From NCBI GenBank assembly GCA_902628275.1, contig CACOMI010000007.1:1-54262 (forward strand): a stretch of 54,262 nt of DNA, given 5' to 3'. Positions 7,235 to 15,417 of the stretch are shown one piece after another. Both the position numbers and the translations under genes were made by a program. This DNA comes from an uncultured Pelagibacteraceae bacterium (GTDB lineage Bacteria > Pseudomonadota > Alphaproteobacteria > Pelagibacterales > Pelagibacteraceae). The notes below the pieces were generated by a model. The model ran no database searches and was not told the origin of the DNA. It saw only the letters and a program-made list of their open reading frames with translations. Numbering within the stretch: the first letter of the stretch is position 1; every line of letters starts with the position of its first letter.

Positions 7235-8850
7235 TTTTCCCTTAAAATGTATTTAGATGTAAACATAATAAAAATTGCTGCAATTAAAATCAAAAAAAGT
7301 GAAGGAACAGCTGCAGCTTCTAACAAATCCTCAGAAGCAGATATATAAGCTGTTGTCGCAAATGTTTCAAAATTAAATGGTCTTAAAATAAGAGTTATCG
7401 GCAATTCTCTTACAATTTCAATAGAGATTAATATAGCTACAAACAACAAAGAATTTCTTAAAAGAGGCATATGAATATTTAAAAAAGTTTTTTTCTTGGA
7501 GTAGCCAAGAAGATAAGAGCTTTCATCAACAGAAATATTAATTTTTTCATATCCTGACTTTATTCCATTAAAAGCTAAAGAGTAAAATCTTACAAAGTAA
7601 ACTAAAACTAAACCAAGGACTGAGCCGATAAAAACTTTTTTAATAGACATAAAACCTAGTGTTTTAATTATATTATTATCAAACCATGCAACAAAAGTAA
7701 TAAATGCGACTGCTAAAATGACCCCTGGGATAGCATAACCTGAAATTGATATCGTTGATAAAAAATTTAAAAATTTATTTTTAGAAACTCTATTTCCATA
7801 ATTTGAAATTAAAGAGAACATAATTAGCACTAAACCAGATAAAACAACCAAATAAATAGTATTTAAGGTAAGTGAAATTATATCAATATCATAAAGATTT
7901 TCTGGAAATTTTATCGTCCAATACAACATCTGGCTTAAAGGGAATAAAAAACTTAAAAAGAAAATAACAAAACAGAACATAAATGCATAAAATGAATATT
8001 TTCCACTTAAGACAATTTTTTCTTTTTGTTTAAATCCACCCTTTGAATTAAAATGATATCTAGCTTTTTTTCTAGAAAAATTTTCTATTATAAAACACCC
8101 AAATATAAAAATTAGTAAGAAAAATGATAATCGATTTGAAAAAGCTAAATCATCAAATGATATCCAAGAATTATAAATTCCTGTTGTTAAAGTATTTATT
8201 GAGAAAAAGTCGACTGCGCCAAATTCAGCTAACGTTTCCATTGCAACAAGAGATAAACCTGCAACAATTGCTGGTCTAGCGGCAGGTAATATCAGAGAAT
8301 ATAATGACTTAAATTTTGAAAAACCTAAACTTCTACCTAGATCAATTAAATTTTGAGATTGATATAAAAAAGAGGCACGAGTTAGAATATAAACATATGC
8401 AAATAAAGAAAACGAAAGTGATAATACTGCGCCTAAACGACCATCAAACTTTGGTATATATTTATTGTATTCCCCCTCTCCAAACAGGTTAGTTAAAATG
8501 GTAAATGCGGTGCCATAATTTTCAAAGAAAGCTGTTAAAGAATATGCATAGATATATGGAGGAACAGCAAAAGATAATATAAGTGCCCATTTAAAGAAAT
8601 CACAAAGAGGAAAATTGTAAAACGAAACCAAATATGCGCAAGCCGTTCCTATTAAAAAAGTAAGTACTAAAACGCATATTAATAACGTGAACGAATTAAA
8701 AATATACTCAAACAAAAAAGTATCTTTTAATATCTGGTAATAATTAGAGGTTTCCTCAAAAAAACTAAAAAAAACAGTTATAATTGGAATTAATACGCTT
8801 ATTGAAATCAACAAAGATGATATAAGCCAAATATTAAAGTTTTTTAACAT
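7231..8850 (-). CDS. fbpB: Ferric iron ABC transporter permease (FbpB/FutB type, fused two-domain)
   Basis: A 539-aa membrane protein made of two tandem binding-protein-dependent permease domains of about 260 residues each. Both contain the EAA-like loop: GRSLGFSKFKSLYSLILPAARPAI in the first half and SSYLLGYSKKKTFLNIHMPLLRN in the second. This duplicated layout is standard for FbpB/HitB permeases. It is separated from the binding-protein side of the operon by 150 nt that hold a stable hairpin (8924-8979), and it is coupled to fbpC by a 4-nt overlap. Expression of the permease at a lower level than the binding protein is expected for such systems. Confidence 0.9.
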   Translation of the reverse strand: MLKNFNIWLISSLLISISVLIPIITVFFSFFEETSNYYQILKDTFLFEYIFNSFTLLICVLVLTFLIGTACAYLVSFYNFPLCDFFKWALILSFAVPPYIYAYSLTAFFENYGTAFTILTNLFGEGEYNKYIPKFDGRLGAVLSLSFSLFAYVYILTRASFLYQSQNLIDLGRSLGFSKFKSLYSLILPAARPAIVAGLSLVAMETLAEFGAVDFFSINTLTTGIYNSWISFDDLAFSNRLSFFLLIFIFGCFIIENFSRKKARYHFNSKGGFKQKEKIVLSGKYSFYAFMFCFVIFFLSFLFPLSQMLYWTIKFPENLYDIDIISLTLNTIYLVVLSGLVLIMFSLISNYGNRVSKNKFLNFLSTISISGYAIPGVILAVAFITFVAWFDNNIIKTLGFMSIKKVFIGSVLGLVLVYFVRFYSLAFNGIKSGYEKINISVDESSYLLGYSKKKTFLNIHMPLLRNSLLFVAILISIEIVRELPITLILRPFNFETFATTAYISASEDLLEAAAVPSLFLILIAAIFIMFTSKYILREK

Positions 8851-8923
8851 TATGGGGCTTATTATATAAAAAAATCAATATTTCTAAAGTTAAACTAATA
8901 CTGTGTGGAGAATGAATTTTAAA

Positions 8924-8979
8924 TGCCCACGACAATTTCTAGGAAAGGGTAAAGATCCTAGAGGAGAGTGACGTGGGCA
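8924..8979. other. Stable two-step hairpin between the binding-protein genes and fbpB
   Basis: A perfect outer stem TGCCCACG (8924-8931) pairs with CGTGGGCA (8972-8979), and a perfect inner stem CTAGGA (8939-8944) pairs with TCCTAG (8956-8961). The internal loops are asymmetric (7 and 10 nt) and the apical loop is 11 nt. It is far more GC-rich than its surroundings. In the minus-strand mRNA it lies after the binding-protein and small-protein genes and before the permease. It could be a processing or stability hairpin that sets expression ratios, or a regulatory RNA. No T-run follows on the minus strand, so it is not a simple intrinsic terminator. Confidence 0.6.
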
Positions 8980-9000
8980 CTGTCTAAAAGAAATATATCA

Positions 9001-9186
9001 TTATTTAAAAGGAGTGAGGATGTCTAGAGCCTCGTCTTTTTCAATCTCTGATAATTTTCTATTATTTATTTTACTCTGCATTTTTTCAACTTCTAACGAG
9101 CAAGGCTCACATGTTATCTGACCCTCAAGTGAGCCGCTCGTATCAGAAGAATTATTTAAACCAGAGTTAAATAAATTCTTTTTCAC
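9001..9186 (-). CDS. Conserved-looking 61-aa small protein with a CEPC motif
   Basis: A 61-aa soluble, charged peptide with no signal or membrane segment. It has a CEPC (C-x-x-C) motif at residues 27-30 followed by a helical tail rich in Lys/Glu (SLEVEKMQSKINNRKLSEIEKDEA). The start is GTG (9184-9186), only 6 nt after the binding-protein stop, with a GGAAG ribosome-site candidate inside the upstream gene's end. It is cotranscribed with the iron-binding protein and precedes the hairpin at 8924-8979. I do not recognise a family. The C-x-x-C could bind iron or zinc or be redox active; that is speculation from context. Confidence 0.55.
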   Translation of the reverse strand: MKKNLFNSGLNNSSDTSGSLEGQITCEPCSLEVEKMQSKINNRKLSEIEKDEALDILTPFK

Positions 9187-9192
9187 TAGATG

Positions 9193-10221
9193 TTACTTCC
9201 AACCAGCAGCTGTCATTACTTCTAATGCAGCAGCTTGATTTTTTCCATAACTAGAAACTTTAGTTGCTAGATCTTGTTTAAAATCTAAGCCTAAATTATT
9301 TACTACTAATGGATTTGGAGAAACGCCACCTATCATTGGAAACTCAAACGTATTATTCGTAAAGTGTTCTTGAGATTCTGGTGACAATAAAAAGTCAACA
9401 AGTGCAATTGCATTTGCTTTGTTAGGCGCACCCTTAACAAGAGCAGCACAACTAATATTCATATGTGTACCTCTGCCTTGTTGATTAGGGAAAAATGCTT
9501 TCACTTTTTTTGCAGCTGCTTGTTGTTCTGCTCCTTTATTTCCAGATAGCATTAAAGCAAGATAATAAGTATTTGCTACAGCAATATCTGCTTCGCCAGC
9601 AGCTACAGCCATAATTTGTGCTCTGTCATTACCTTTTGGAGTTCTTGCCATATTAGCTACAACGCCTTTAGCCCACTCAGATGTAGCTTTCTTTCCATTG
9701 TTTTCAATTAATGATGCTACAAGAGATTTATTGTAAATGTTACTTGATTTTCTTATTACAAGTCTACCTTTCCATTTTGGATCAGCTAAACCTTCGTAAG
9801 TTAATCCTGATAATTCAGCTCCACTTACTCTTTCAGGTGAGTAATAAATAATTCTTGCTCTCTTAGCTACTCCAACCCACTTATTAGTTCTAAAGTTTTT
9901 TGGAACAGATGCTTTGATTGTTGCAGATGATAATCCACCTTGAAGCAGACCTTTTGTTTCCATAGCACCACATCTTCCAGCATCCGCAGTAATATAAAGA
10001 TCAGCTGAAGAATCTGCTCCTTCTTCCGCTATTCTTTTTTCTAAGGCTCCAGATTTACCATTAATTAAATTTACTTTAATTCCTGTAGCTGCTGTAAATT
10101 TGTCATACATTTCAGCGTCAGCCTTATAATGTCTTGCATTGAATATATTAACTTCATTTGCAATAGCAAAAGCTGATGCAAATAAAGATATTATCAATGC
10201 TAAAATTGATATTTTTTTCAT
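9193..10221 (-). CDS. fbpA: Ferric iron ABC transporter substrate-binding protein (FbpA/FutA type)
   Basis: A periplasmic iron-binding protein of 342 aa when started at the ATG of MKKISILAL (10219-10221), which has an AAGGATAA ribosome site just upstream. A longer reading to 10269 only adds 16 odd residues before the signal peptide. The signal peptide ends near FAIA. The mature protein begins with EVNIFNARHYKADAEMYDKF, the FutA/IdiA pattern with the early iron-ligand His-Tyr, and the C-terminal half has ANTYYLALML with the paired iron-binding tyrosines. It feeds FbpB and FbpC. Fur-like boxes and a promoter lie directly upstream, so iron-repressed expression is likely. Confidence 0.92.
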   Translation of the reverse strand: MKKISILALIISLFASAFAIANEVNIFNARHYKADAEMYDKFTAATGIKVNLINGKSGALEKRIAEEGADSSADLYITADAGRCGAMETKGLLQGGLSSATIKASVPKNFRTNKWVGVAKRARIIYYSPERVSGAELSGLTYEGLADPKWKGRLVIRKSSNIYNKSLVASLIENNGKKATSEWAKGVVANMARTPKGNDRAQIMAVAAGEADIAVANTYYLALMLSGNKGAEQQAAAKKVKAFFPNQQGRGTHMNISCAALVKGAPNKANAIALVDFLLSPESQEHFTNNTFEFPMIGGVSPNPLVVNNLGLDFKQDLATKVSSYGKNQAAALEVMTAAGWK

Positions 10222-10248
10222 ATTTATCCTTAAAATTAACGTTATTTT

Positions 10249-10287
10249 GAGAATGAGAACTATTCGCAATGAGAATGATTATCAATC
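10249..10287 (-). promoter_or_regulatory. Tandem Fur/Irr-like iron boxes upstream of fbpA
   Basis: On the plus strand GAGAATGATTATCAATC (10271-10287) reads TGATAATCATT on the coding strand, matching the core of the classical Fur box. A second, weaker copy GAGAATGAGAACTATTC lies at 10249-10265, so the GAGAATGA repeats start exactly 22 bp apart, about two helical turns. They sit between the predicted -10 element and the fbpA start, where a repressor would block transcription. Whether the regulator is Fur, RirA or Irr cannot be said from sequence. Confidence 0.75.
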
Positions 10288-10289
10288 GC

Positions 10290-10318
10290 AATAGTGTCGC
10301 ACACTTGAATTTAATCAA
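10290..10318 (-). promoter_or_regulatory. Predicted sigma-70 promoter of the fbpA operon
   Basis: On the minus strand a -35 element TTGATT (10313-10318) is followed after 17 nt by a -10 element ACTATT (10290-10295). The Fur-like boxes begin 2 nt downstream, so repressor binding would overlap the transcription start. The LysR gene stop is at 10343, which places the promoter in the short spacer between the two genes. Confidence 0.55.
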
Positions 10319-10342
10319 TATTTATTGAGATTTTTGGAATAT

Positions 10343-11230
10343 TCAATTCCAATCGCCTATTTTACTAAAAAGGAAATTTCTAAAAGCTTGGATTCTTGCG
10401 GTATTTTTTAATGATTGAGGATACACAAAGTGCGCTTCTGTAATGGGTCCTTCAACTTTTGGAAGAACTTTAATTATATTATTTGAATTTGATACCAAAT
10501 ATTCAGGAAGCGCAGCTAGCCCTACTCCTGACTCAACAGCCAATAATAATCCCATTACGCTATTTACTTTCATTATTGTTTTTCTTTTTTTTCCGTCATG
10601 CATTCCAATTTTTAAAGCCCAATCAGGATTATAAACTGGTGATGGAGCACCTTTGCCAAATGAAATAAATTTATGTTTATTTAAATCATGAATTGTTTTG
10701 GGCATTCCATTTTTTTCCAAATATTTATTTGATCCATAAATATAATATTTAATATCTACTAATTTTTTCTGAATATAATTAAGCTGTTTTGGTCTTCTCA
10801 TAAAAATTCCAATGTCTGCTTGTCGAGTACTTAAATCTAATTCTTTATCATCGAAAACCAACTCAATCTCAATCTCTGGATTAAGTCTCATAAATTCTTG
10901 GATTCTAGGAGTTAACCAATGAGTTCCAAAACTCCTTACAGTTGTAATAGTTAATTTACCTGTTGGTTTATTTTTTTGGTCTCCTAAGGAAGTTTCTACT
11001 TCTTTAAGTTTACTTATAACTTCATGAGCTGTTTTAAACACATATTCACCGTTTTCAGTAAGAGTTAATCCCCTCGCGTGTCTCTCAAATAATTGTACTT
11101 TTAAGTCTTGCTCTAATGATTGTATTTGCCTACTAATAGCTGATTGACTAAGATTTAAATTAACAGTAGCGTTTGTAAAACTACCAGCTTCTGCTACAGC
11201 ATGAAAAATTTTTAATTTATCCCAATCCAT
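10343..11230 (-). CDS. LysR family transcriptional regulator
   Basis: A 295-aa LysR regulator. The N-terminal winged helix-turn-helix (about residues 1-60) contains LKIFHAVAEAGSFTNATVNLNLSQSAISRQI, followed by the linker helix and a periplasmic-binding-like effector domain beginning near TGKLTITTVRSFGTHWL. The start ATG overlaps the acuI stop (TAATG), so it is translationally coupled to acuI and presumably reports on a compound linked to that operon. The iron operon downstream has its own promoter, so the regulator need not act on it. The effector is unknown. Confidence 0.9.
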   Translation of the reverse strand: MDWDKLKIFHAVAEAGSFTNATVNLNLSQSAISRQIQSLEQDLKVQLFERHARGLTLTENGEYVFKTAHEVISKLKEVETSLGDQKNKPTGKLTITTVRSFGTHWLTPRIQEFMRLNPEIEIELVFDDKELDLSTRQADIGIFMRRPKQLNYIQKKLVDIKYYIYGSNKYLEKNGMPKTIHDLNKHKFISFGKGAPSPVYNPDWALKIGMHDGKKRKTIMKVNSVMGLLLAVESGVGLAALPEYLVSNSNNIIKVLPKVEGPITEAHFVYPQSLKNTARIQAFRNFLFSKIGDWN

Positions 11231-12234
11231 TATTTGTTAAGATTTATTATATATCTTCCAGTTGTTTCTCCTTTTAACATTTTTGAATAAACATCATTTA
11301 CTTCTTCTAAACTAATTTCTTTAATAGATTTATTTAGTAGCTCAAAATCAACTAATTTTGATGCCTCACTCCACAAAAATTTTCGTCTCACATTGGAAAC
11401 TGTAACAGAATTAATACCCCAAAGTTTTACTCCTCTAATAATAAAAGGCATCACAGTTGTATTTAATTTTATATCAGCAGCGTTCCCACAAGAAGCAACG
11501 ATACCTGCGTCTTTTGTTTGAGCAAGTATATTTTCTAATACTTTACCTCCAACAGTATCAACAGCTCCATCCCAAAGTCCTTTGTCTAATGGTCTGGCAT
11601 CTTTGGTTAAATCACTAGTATTTATAACGTTTTTTGCACCAAGTGATTTTAAATATTCAACATTTTTATCTTTTCCGGTTACTGCTGTTACGTTGCATCC
11701 CAGTTTGTTTAATATCATAACTGAAATACTTCCAACACCACCAGAAGCTCCACTTACAATAACATCGTTAACTTTTTCCCCTAACAGTAATTCTTCTCTT
11801 GTCAATTTTGTAACAAAAGCACTTTGTAGTGCTGTAAATCCTGCTGTGCCCATTATCATTGTTTGTTTTAATGTTAGCTCTTTTGGTTTTTTTACTAAAA
11901 ATTTACTGTCTACTTTTGCATATTGAGAGTAGCCACCAAAATAAATTTCACCAACACGCCATCCTGTCAAAATAACTTCATCACCAGGTTTAAATTGATC
12001 ACTATCACTGTCTTCAACAGTGCCTGAAAAGTCTATACCAGGTATATGTGGGAATTCTTTTACAAGTCTTGCACCATTTTTTAAAATCAAAGCATCTTTA
12101 TAATTAAGACCAGAATACTCAACTTTTACTGTTACATCTCCATGCTTTAAAAAATTTTTATCTATAAATTTGATATCTCTTAAGAAATTATCACTTTTTT
12201 GATTGAGAATTAATGCTTTGAATTGGTCAGACAC
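11230..12234 (-). CDS. acuI: Acrylyl-CoA reductase (NADPH), AcuI/YhdH family
   Basis: A 334-aa medium-chain reductase of the YhdH/AcuI subfamily. Diagnostic segments are YSGLNYKDALILKNGARLVKEFPHIPGIDFSGTV near the N-terminus, VGEIYFGGYSQYAKV near residue 95 and the NADPH-binding VSGASGGVGS near 160. It lacks the zinc ligands of alcohol dehydrogenases. AcuI reduces acryloyl-CoA to propionyl-CoA and detoxifies acrylate formed from DMSP cleavage. The gene lies 1 nt after folE and overlaps the LysR gene by one base, so the three are one operon. A DddP-like gene at 25313-26548 would supply acrylate, which supports the assignment. Confidence 0.88.
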   Translation of the reverse strand: MSDQFKALILNQKSDNFLRDIKFIDKNFLKHGDVTVKVEYSGLNYKDALILKNGARLVKEFPHIPGIDFSGTVEDSDSDQFKPGDEVILTGWRVGEIYFGGYSQYAKVDSKFLVKKPKELTLKQTMIMGTAGFTALQSAFVTKLTREELLLGEKVNDVIVSGASGGVGSISVMILNKLGCNVTAVTGKDKNVEYLKSLGAKNVINTSDLTKDARPLDKGLWDGAVDTVGGKVLENILAQTKDAGIVASCGNAADIKLNTTVMPFIIRGVKLWGINSVTVSNVRRKFLWSEASKLVDFELLNKSIKEISLEEVNDVYSKMLKGETTGRYIINLNK

Positions 12235-12235
12235 A

Positions 12236-12856
12236 CTAGTCTTTTAACGTAGTGCTAATAAATCGTAAATACCTATTTTGATAACTTAAATCTTCTTTAA
12301 ATTGTCCTAAATAATAATTAGTTACAGTTGTTGCTTGTTCTTTTTTAATCCCTCTCATAGTCATACACTGGTGAGTTGAATCGATTGTTACCGCAACTCC
12401 TTTAGCTTCTAAAGACTCCATTAGTGTATTCGCAATCTGCATTGTTAATCTTTCTTGTGTCTGTAATCTTTTTGAAAAAACCTCTACCACTCTTGCAAGT
12501 TTACTTAAACCTACAACTCTTTCTTTTGGTATATACGCTACATGCGCTTTTCCAATAATGGGAGCCATGTGATGCTCACAATGACTTTGCACTGAAATAT
12601 TTTTTTGGACAACCATGTCATCATAACCTTCAACATCTCCAAAAGTTTTATCTAATACTTTAGTAGGATCTTCCTTATAACCCTTAAAATATTCTTTGAA
12701 TGCTTTTATTACTCTTTTTGGGGTTTCTAATAATCCTTCTCTATCTGGATCTTCTCCCATCCATGTCAAAATAGTTCTGAATGCTTCTTCAGCTTCTTTA
12801 TCAGAAATTTGTTTTTGGTCTAAGTTTTTACTATCTGTATTTTTTACTAATTTCAT
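12236..12856 (-). CDS. folE: GTP cyclohydrolase I
   Basis: A 206-aa FolE with the zinc ligands Cys93 and His96 in SHCEHHMAPI and Cys164 in STHQCMTMRG. The GLSKLARVVEVFSKRLQTQERLT segment of the active site is intact. It converts GTP to 7,8-dihydroneopterin triphosphate, the first step of tetrahydrofolate synthesis. This is fitting in a window where most catabolic enzymes transfer one-carbon units to folate. It is the first gene of folE-acuI-lysR and is divergent from hisI across 75 nt of AT-rich spacer that must hold both promoters. Length is normal for the family. Confidence 0.95.
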   Translation of the reverse strand: MKLVKNTDSKNLDQKQISDKEAEEAFRTILTWMGEDPDREGLLETPKRVIKAFKEYFKGYKEDPTKVLDKTFGDVEGYDDMVVQKNISVQSHCEHHMAPIIGKAHVAYIPKERVVGLSKLARVVEVFSKRLQTQERLTMQIANTLMESLEAKGVAVTIDSTHQCMTMRGIKKEQATTVTNYYLGQFKEDLSYQNRYLRFISTTLKD

Positions 12857-12931
12857 AGCGGTTTTATACAGTAAATACCTCGTTTTAAAAATATTTAATA
12901 TATTTTTATATGTGCTACATAATCACCCGAT

Positions 12932-13399
12932 ATGTTCAAAAAAAGAGAAAATATCTACGATATTGAAGAAGGAAATCTTCTTTCGCCTAAATTTGATAAT
13001 GATGGATTAATACCGGTTGTTACAATGTGCTCAAAAACAAAAGATATTTTGATGCATGGTTTCATGAATGTTGAAGCTCTAAAAATGACAATTGAAACTA
13101 AAGAAGCACATTATTTTAGTAGATCCAGAAAAGCTATCTGGCATAAAGGTAAAACAAGCGGATTTACTCAAAAGGTTTTAGAGATACGAATTGATGATGA
13201 CCAAGACTCAATATGGTTAACAGTTGATATTGGTGATGGAGCTAGTTGTCATGTTGGTTATAGATCTTGTTTTTATAGATCAATTCCTATGGGGCCAATA
13301 GAAAACGGTAGAAAAGTTGAAATGAAATTTATTGAAAATGAAAAAAAATTTAATCCAGAAGAAGTTTATAAAGGCCAGCCGAATCCAACAAAAATTTAA
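12932..13399 (+). CDS. hisI: Phosphoribosyl-AMP cyclohydrolase
   Basis: A 155-aa HisI (third step of histidine synthesis) without a fused HisE domain. The core DGLIPVVTMCSKTKDILMHGFMN, HYFSRSRKAIWHKGKTSG and the end SCHVGYRSCF are clear. Two of the usual zinc cysteines are present (Cys106 and Cys113). The position that is Cys in the common D-C-D-x-D motif is Asp89 here (IDDDQDS). I believe this variant also occurs in other alphaproteobacteria, so it is more likely lineage variation than loss of function. It abuts the DUF2237 gene with no spacer. The ATG at 12932 is preferred because the following residues fit the family's N-terminus. Confidence 0.92.
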   Translation: MFKKRENIYDIEEGNLLSPKFDNDGLIPVVTMCSKTKDILMHGFMNVEALKMTIETKEAHYFSRSRKAIWHKGKTSGFTQKVLEIRIDDDQDSIWLTVDIGDGASCHVGYRSCFYRSIPMGPIENGRKVEMKFIENEKKFNPEEVYKGQPNPTKI

Positions 13400-13774
13400 A
13401 TGATTGAGAAGCAAAAAAATGTTCTAGGTGAAGACCTAGAAGAATGCTCAAATGATCCTTTGACGGGCTGGTTTCGTGATGGTTGTTGCAATACTGACGA
13501 AAACGATCGTGGTGTTCATACTGTTTGTGCAAAAGTAACTACTGAATTTTTGGAATGGTTAAAAGAAGCAGGAAACGATTTAATTACTCCTCATCCTGAA
13601 TTTGGATTTCCTGGTTTAAAAGATGGGGATGGTTGGTGCGTTTGTGCTAGTTGGTATGCTAGGGCTGTTGAAGCAGGGAAAGGATGTCCAATATTTCTAA
13701 AAAGAACTCATAAAAATACTTTAAAACATATTCCTATTGAAACTTTAAAAAAATTTGCAATAGATTTGTCTTAA
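13400..13774 (+). CDS. DUF2237 domain-containing protein
   Basis: A 124-aa soluble protein that fills the whole DUF2237 domain. Typical features are KNVLGEDLEECSNDPLTGWFRDGCCNT at the start, HTVCAKVTTEFLEW, PEFGFPGLKDGDGWCVCASW and the C-terminal THKNTLKHI. Six cysteines recur in the conserved blocks, which suggests metal binding or disulfides. The function is not known to me. Its ATG starts on the base after the hisI stop, so it is coupled to hisI. Its own stop is directly adjacent to the stop of the convergent ETF-quinone oxidoreductase gene, leaving no spacer at all. Confidence 0.85.
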   Translation: MIEKQKNVLGEDLEECSNDPLTGWFRDGCCNTDENDRGVHTVCAKVTTEFLEWLKEAGNDLITPHPEFGFPGLKDGDGWCVCASWYARAVEAGKGCPIFLKRTHKNTLKHIPIETLKKFAIDLS

Positions 13775-15394
13775 TTACATATTTCCATATCTTGGACCAC
13801 CACTTCCTTCGGGTGTCACCCAAGTTATGTTTTGAGAGGGCTCTTTAATATCACAAGTTTTACAATGGATACAATTTTGAGAATTAATTACAAATTTGTT
13901 TATATTGTTTTCTTTTTGAACTTCATACACACCTGCAGGACAATACAATTGAGCAGGTTCATTAAATTTTTCTAAAGTATAATTAATTGGTAAATCTGGA
14001 TCCTTTAGTTTTAAATGAACTGGTTGATTTTCAGTATGATTAGTTCCTGTTAAATACACAGAACTTGTTTTATCAAAAGTAATTACATTATCATATTTCG
14101 GATAATCTATTTTAGGCATTTTATTTGCTGGCTTTAATGTTTCATGATCAGCATGCTTATGTTTTAAGGTAAAAGGAAGTTTACCTCTAAATAATATTTG
14201 ATCAATTCCGGTAAAGATTATTCCTAAAATTAATCCCCAACTAAAACTAGGTTTTACGTTTCGGGCTTCGTATAATTCTTTATATAGCCAACTACTTTTA
14301 AATTTGTCCTCATAAGTAGAAAGATTTTTATTTTCTTTAAAATGTTCATAAATAGTTTCAGCTGCAATCATTCCACTTTTCATTGCAGTATGAGAGCCTT
14401 TAATTTTTGGCATATTTAAAGTTCCTGCATCACAACCAACTAATAAAGCTCCAGGCATAAACATTTTTGGTAAACTTTGAAAACCACCTTCAATTAAAGC
14501 TCTTGCGCCATAAGAAATTCTTTTTCCACCCTCTATTATTTTTTTTATTGCTGGATGTGTTTTAAATCTCTGAAATTCATCATAAGGAGATAAATGTGGA
14601 TTTTTGTAATCTAAACCAATTACATAACCTAAAAAAATTTGTTTATTTTCAGCGTGGTACATAAAACTACCACCATATGTACTGTTATCTAATGGCCATC
14701 CAGCTGTATGCATAACTAGTCCTTCTTCATGATTTTTATCCTCAATTTCCCAAATTTCTTTAAAACCAATTCCATATTGTTGAGGATCTTTACCTTTGTT
14801 TAACTCAAATTTTTCAATAAGTTGTTTTCCTAAATGACCTCTACAACCTTCTGCAAAAACAGTTACTTTACCCAAAAGTTCGATACCAGGTTCGAAACTA
14901 TCTTTTTTATTCCCCTCTTTATCTATCCCCATATCTTGAGTGGCTACACCTTTAACAGTTCCATCTTCATTATATAAAATTTCACTTGCTGGGAAGCCTG
15001 GAAAGATTTCTACACCCAAGCCTTCAGCTTGTTCAGCAAGCCATCTACATAAATTTGCTAAACTGATAATATAATTTTTATGATTTTGTTGAACAGCTGG
15101 AAGTAGCCAAGTTGGCCAACTTAATGATTTTGTTTTTCCTAAAAATAAAAATTTTTCTTTAGTTACTTTTGTTTTAATTGGCGAATTTAATTCTCTCCAA
15201 TTAGGTAATAATTCATCTAGTGCACGTGTTTCAAATACATTTCCACTTAAAATATGTGCTCCAATTTCTGAAGCTTTCTCTAATAAACAAACATTTAAAT
15301 TTGGGTCTAATTGTTTTAACTTGATTGCAGTTGATAATCCTGATGGACCTCCACCAATGATTACAACATCATATTCCATTGATTCTCTAGACAT
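13775..15394 (-). CDS. Electron transfer flavoprotein-ubiquinone oxidoreductase
   Basis: A 539-aa membrane-associated ETF-QO. The N-terminal FAD motif DVVIIGGGPSGLSTAIKL is at about residues 9-26. The C-terminal [4Fe-4S] domain shows its four cysteines in CPAGVYEV and NCIHCKTCDIKEPSQNI. It takes electrons from reduced ETF and passes them to ubiquinone. It is the last gene of the long minus-strand run and lies 23 nt after etfA. Together with etfBA and the coupled dimethylglycine-dehydrogenase-type gene upstream, it forms a complete route from N-methyl oxidation to the respiratory chain. Length and domains match the family. Confidence 0.96.
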   Translation of the reverse strand: MSRESMEYDVVIIGGGPSGLSTAIKLKQLDPNLNVCLLEKASEIGAHILSGNVFETRALDELLPNWRELNSPIKTKVTKEKFLFLGKTKSLSWPTWLLPAVQQNHKNYIISLANLCRWLAEQAEGLGVEIFPGFPASEILYNEDGTVKGVATQDMGIDKEGNKKDSFEPGIELLGKVTVFAEGCRGHLGKQLIEKFELNKGKDPQQYGIGFKEIWEIEDKNHEEGLVMHTAGWPLDNSTYGGSFMYHAENKQIFLGYVIGLDYKNPHLSPYDEFQRFKTHPAIKKIIEGGKRISYGARALIEGGFQSLPKMFMPGALLVGCDAGTLNMPKIKGSHTAMKSGMIAAETIYEHFKENKNLSTYEDKFKSSWLYKELYEARNVKPSFSWGLILGIIFTGIDQILFRGKLPFTLKHKHADHETLKPANKMPKIDYPKYDNVITFDKTSSVYLTGTNHTENQPVHLKLKDPDLPINYTLEKFNEPAQLYCPAGVYEVQKENNINKFVINSQNCIHCKTCDIKEPSQNITWVTPEGSGGPRYGNM

Positions 15395-15417
15395 TACCTA
15401 GTTTTTAACTGTAAGGA

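Noticed and set aside
9193..10269. Longer fbpA reading starting at 10269
   Set aside because: The first 16 residues precede a normal signal peptide, and the ATG at 10219-10221 has a good ribosome site; the extension also runs into the operator region.
12696..13010. Plus-strand ORF spanning the folE/hisI divergent region
   Set aside because: It is antisense to folE and overlaps hisI in another frame, without family resemblance; a shadow ORF.
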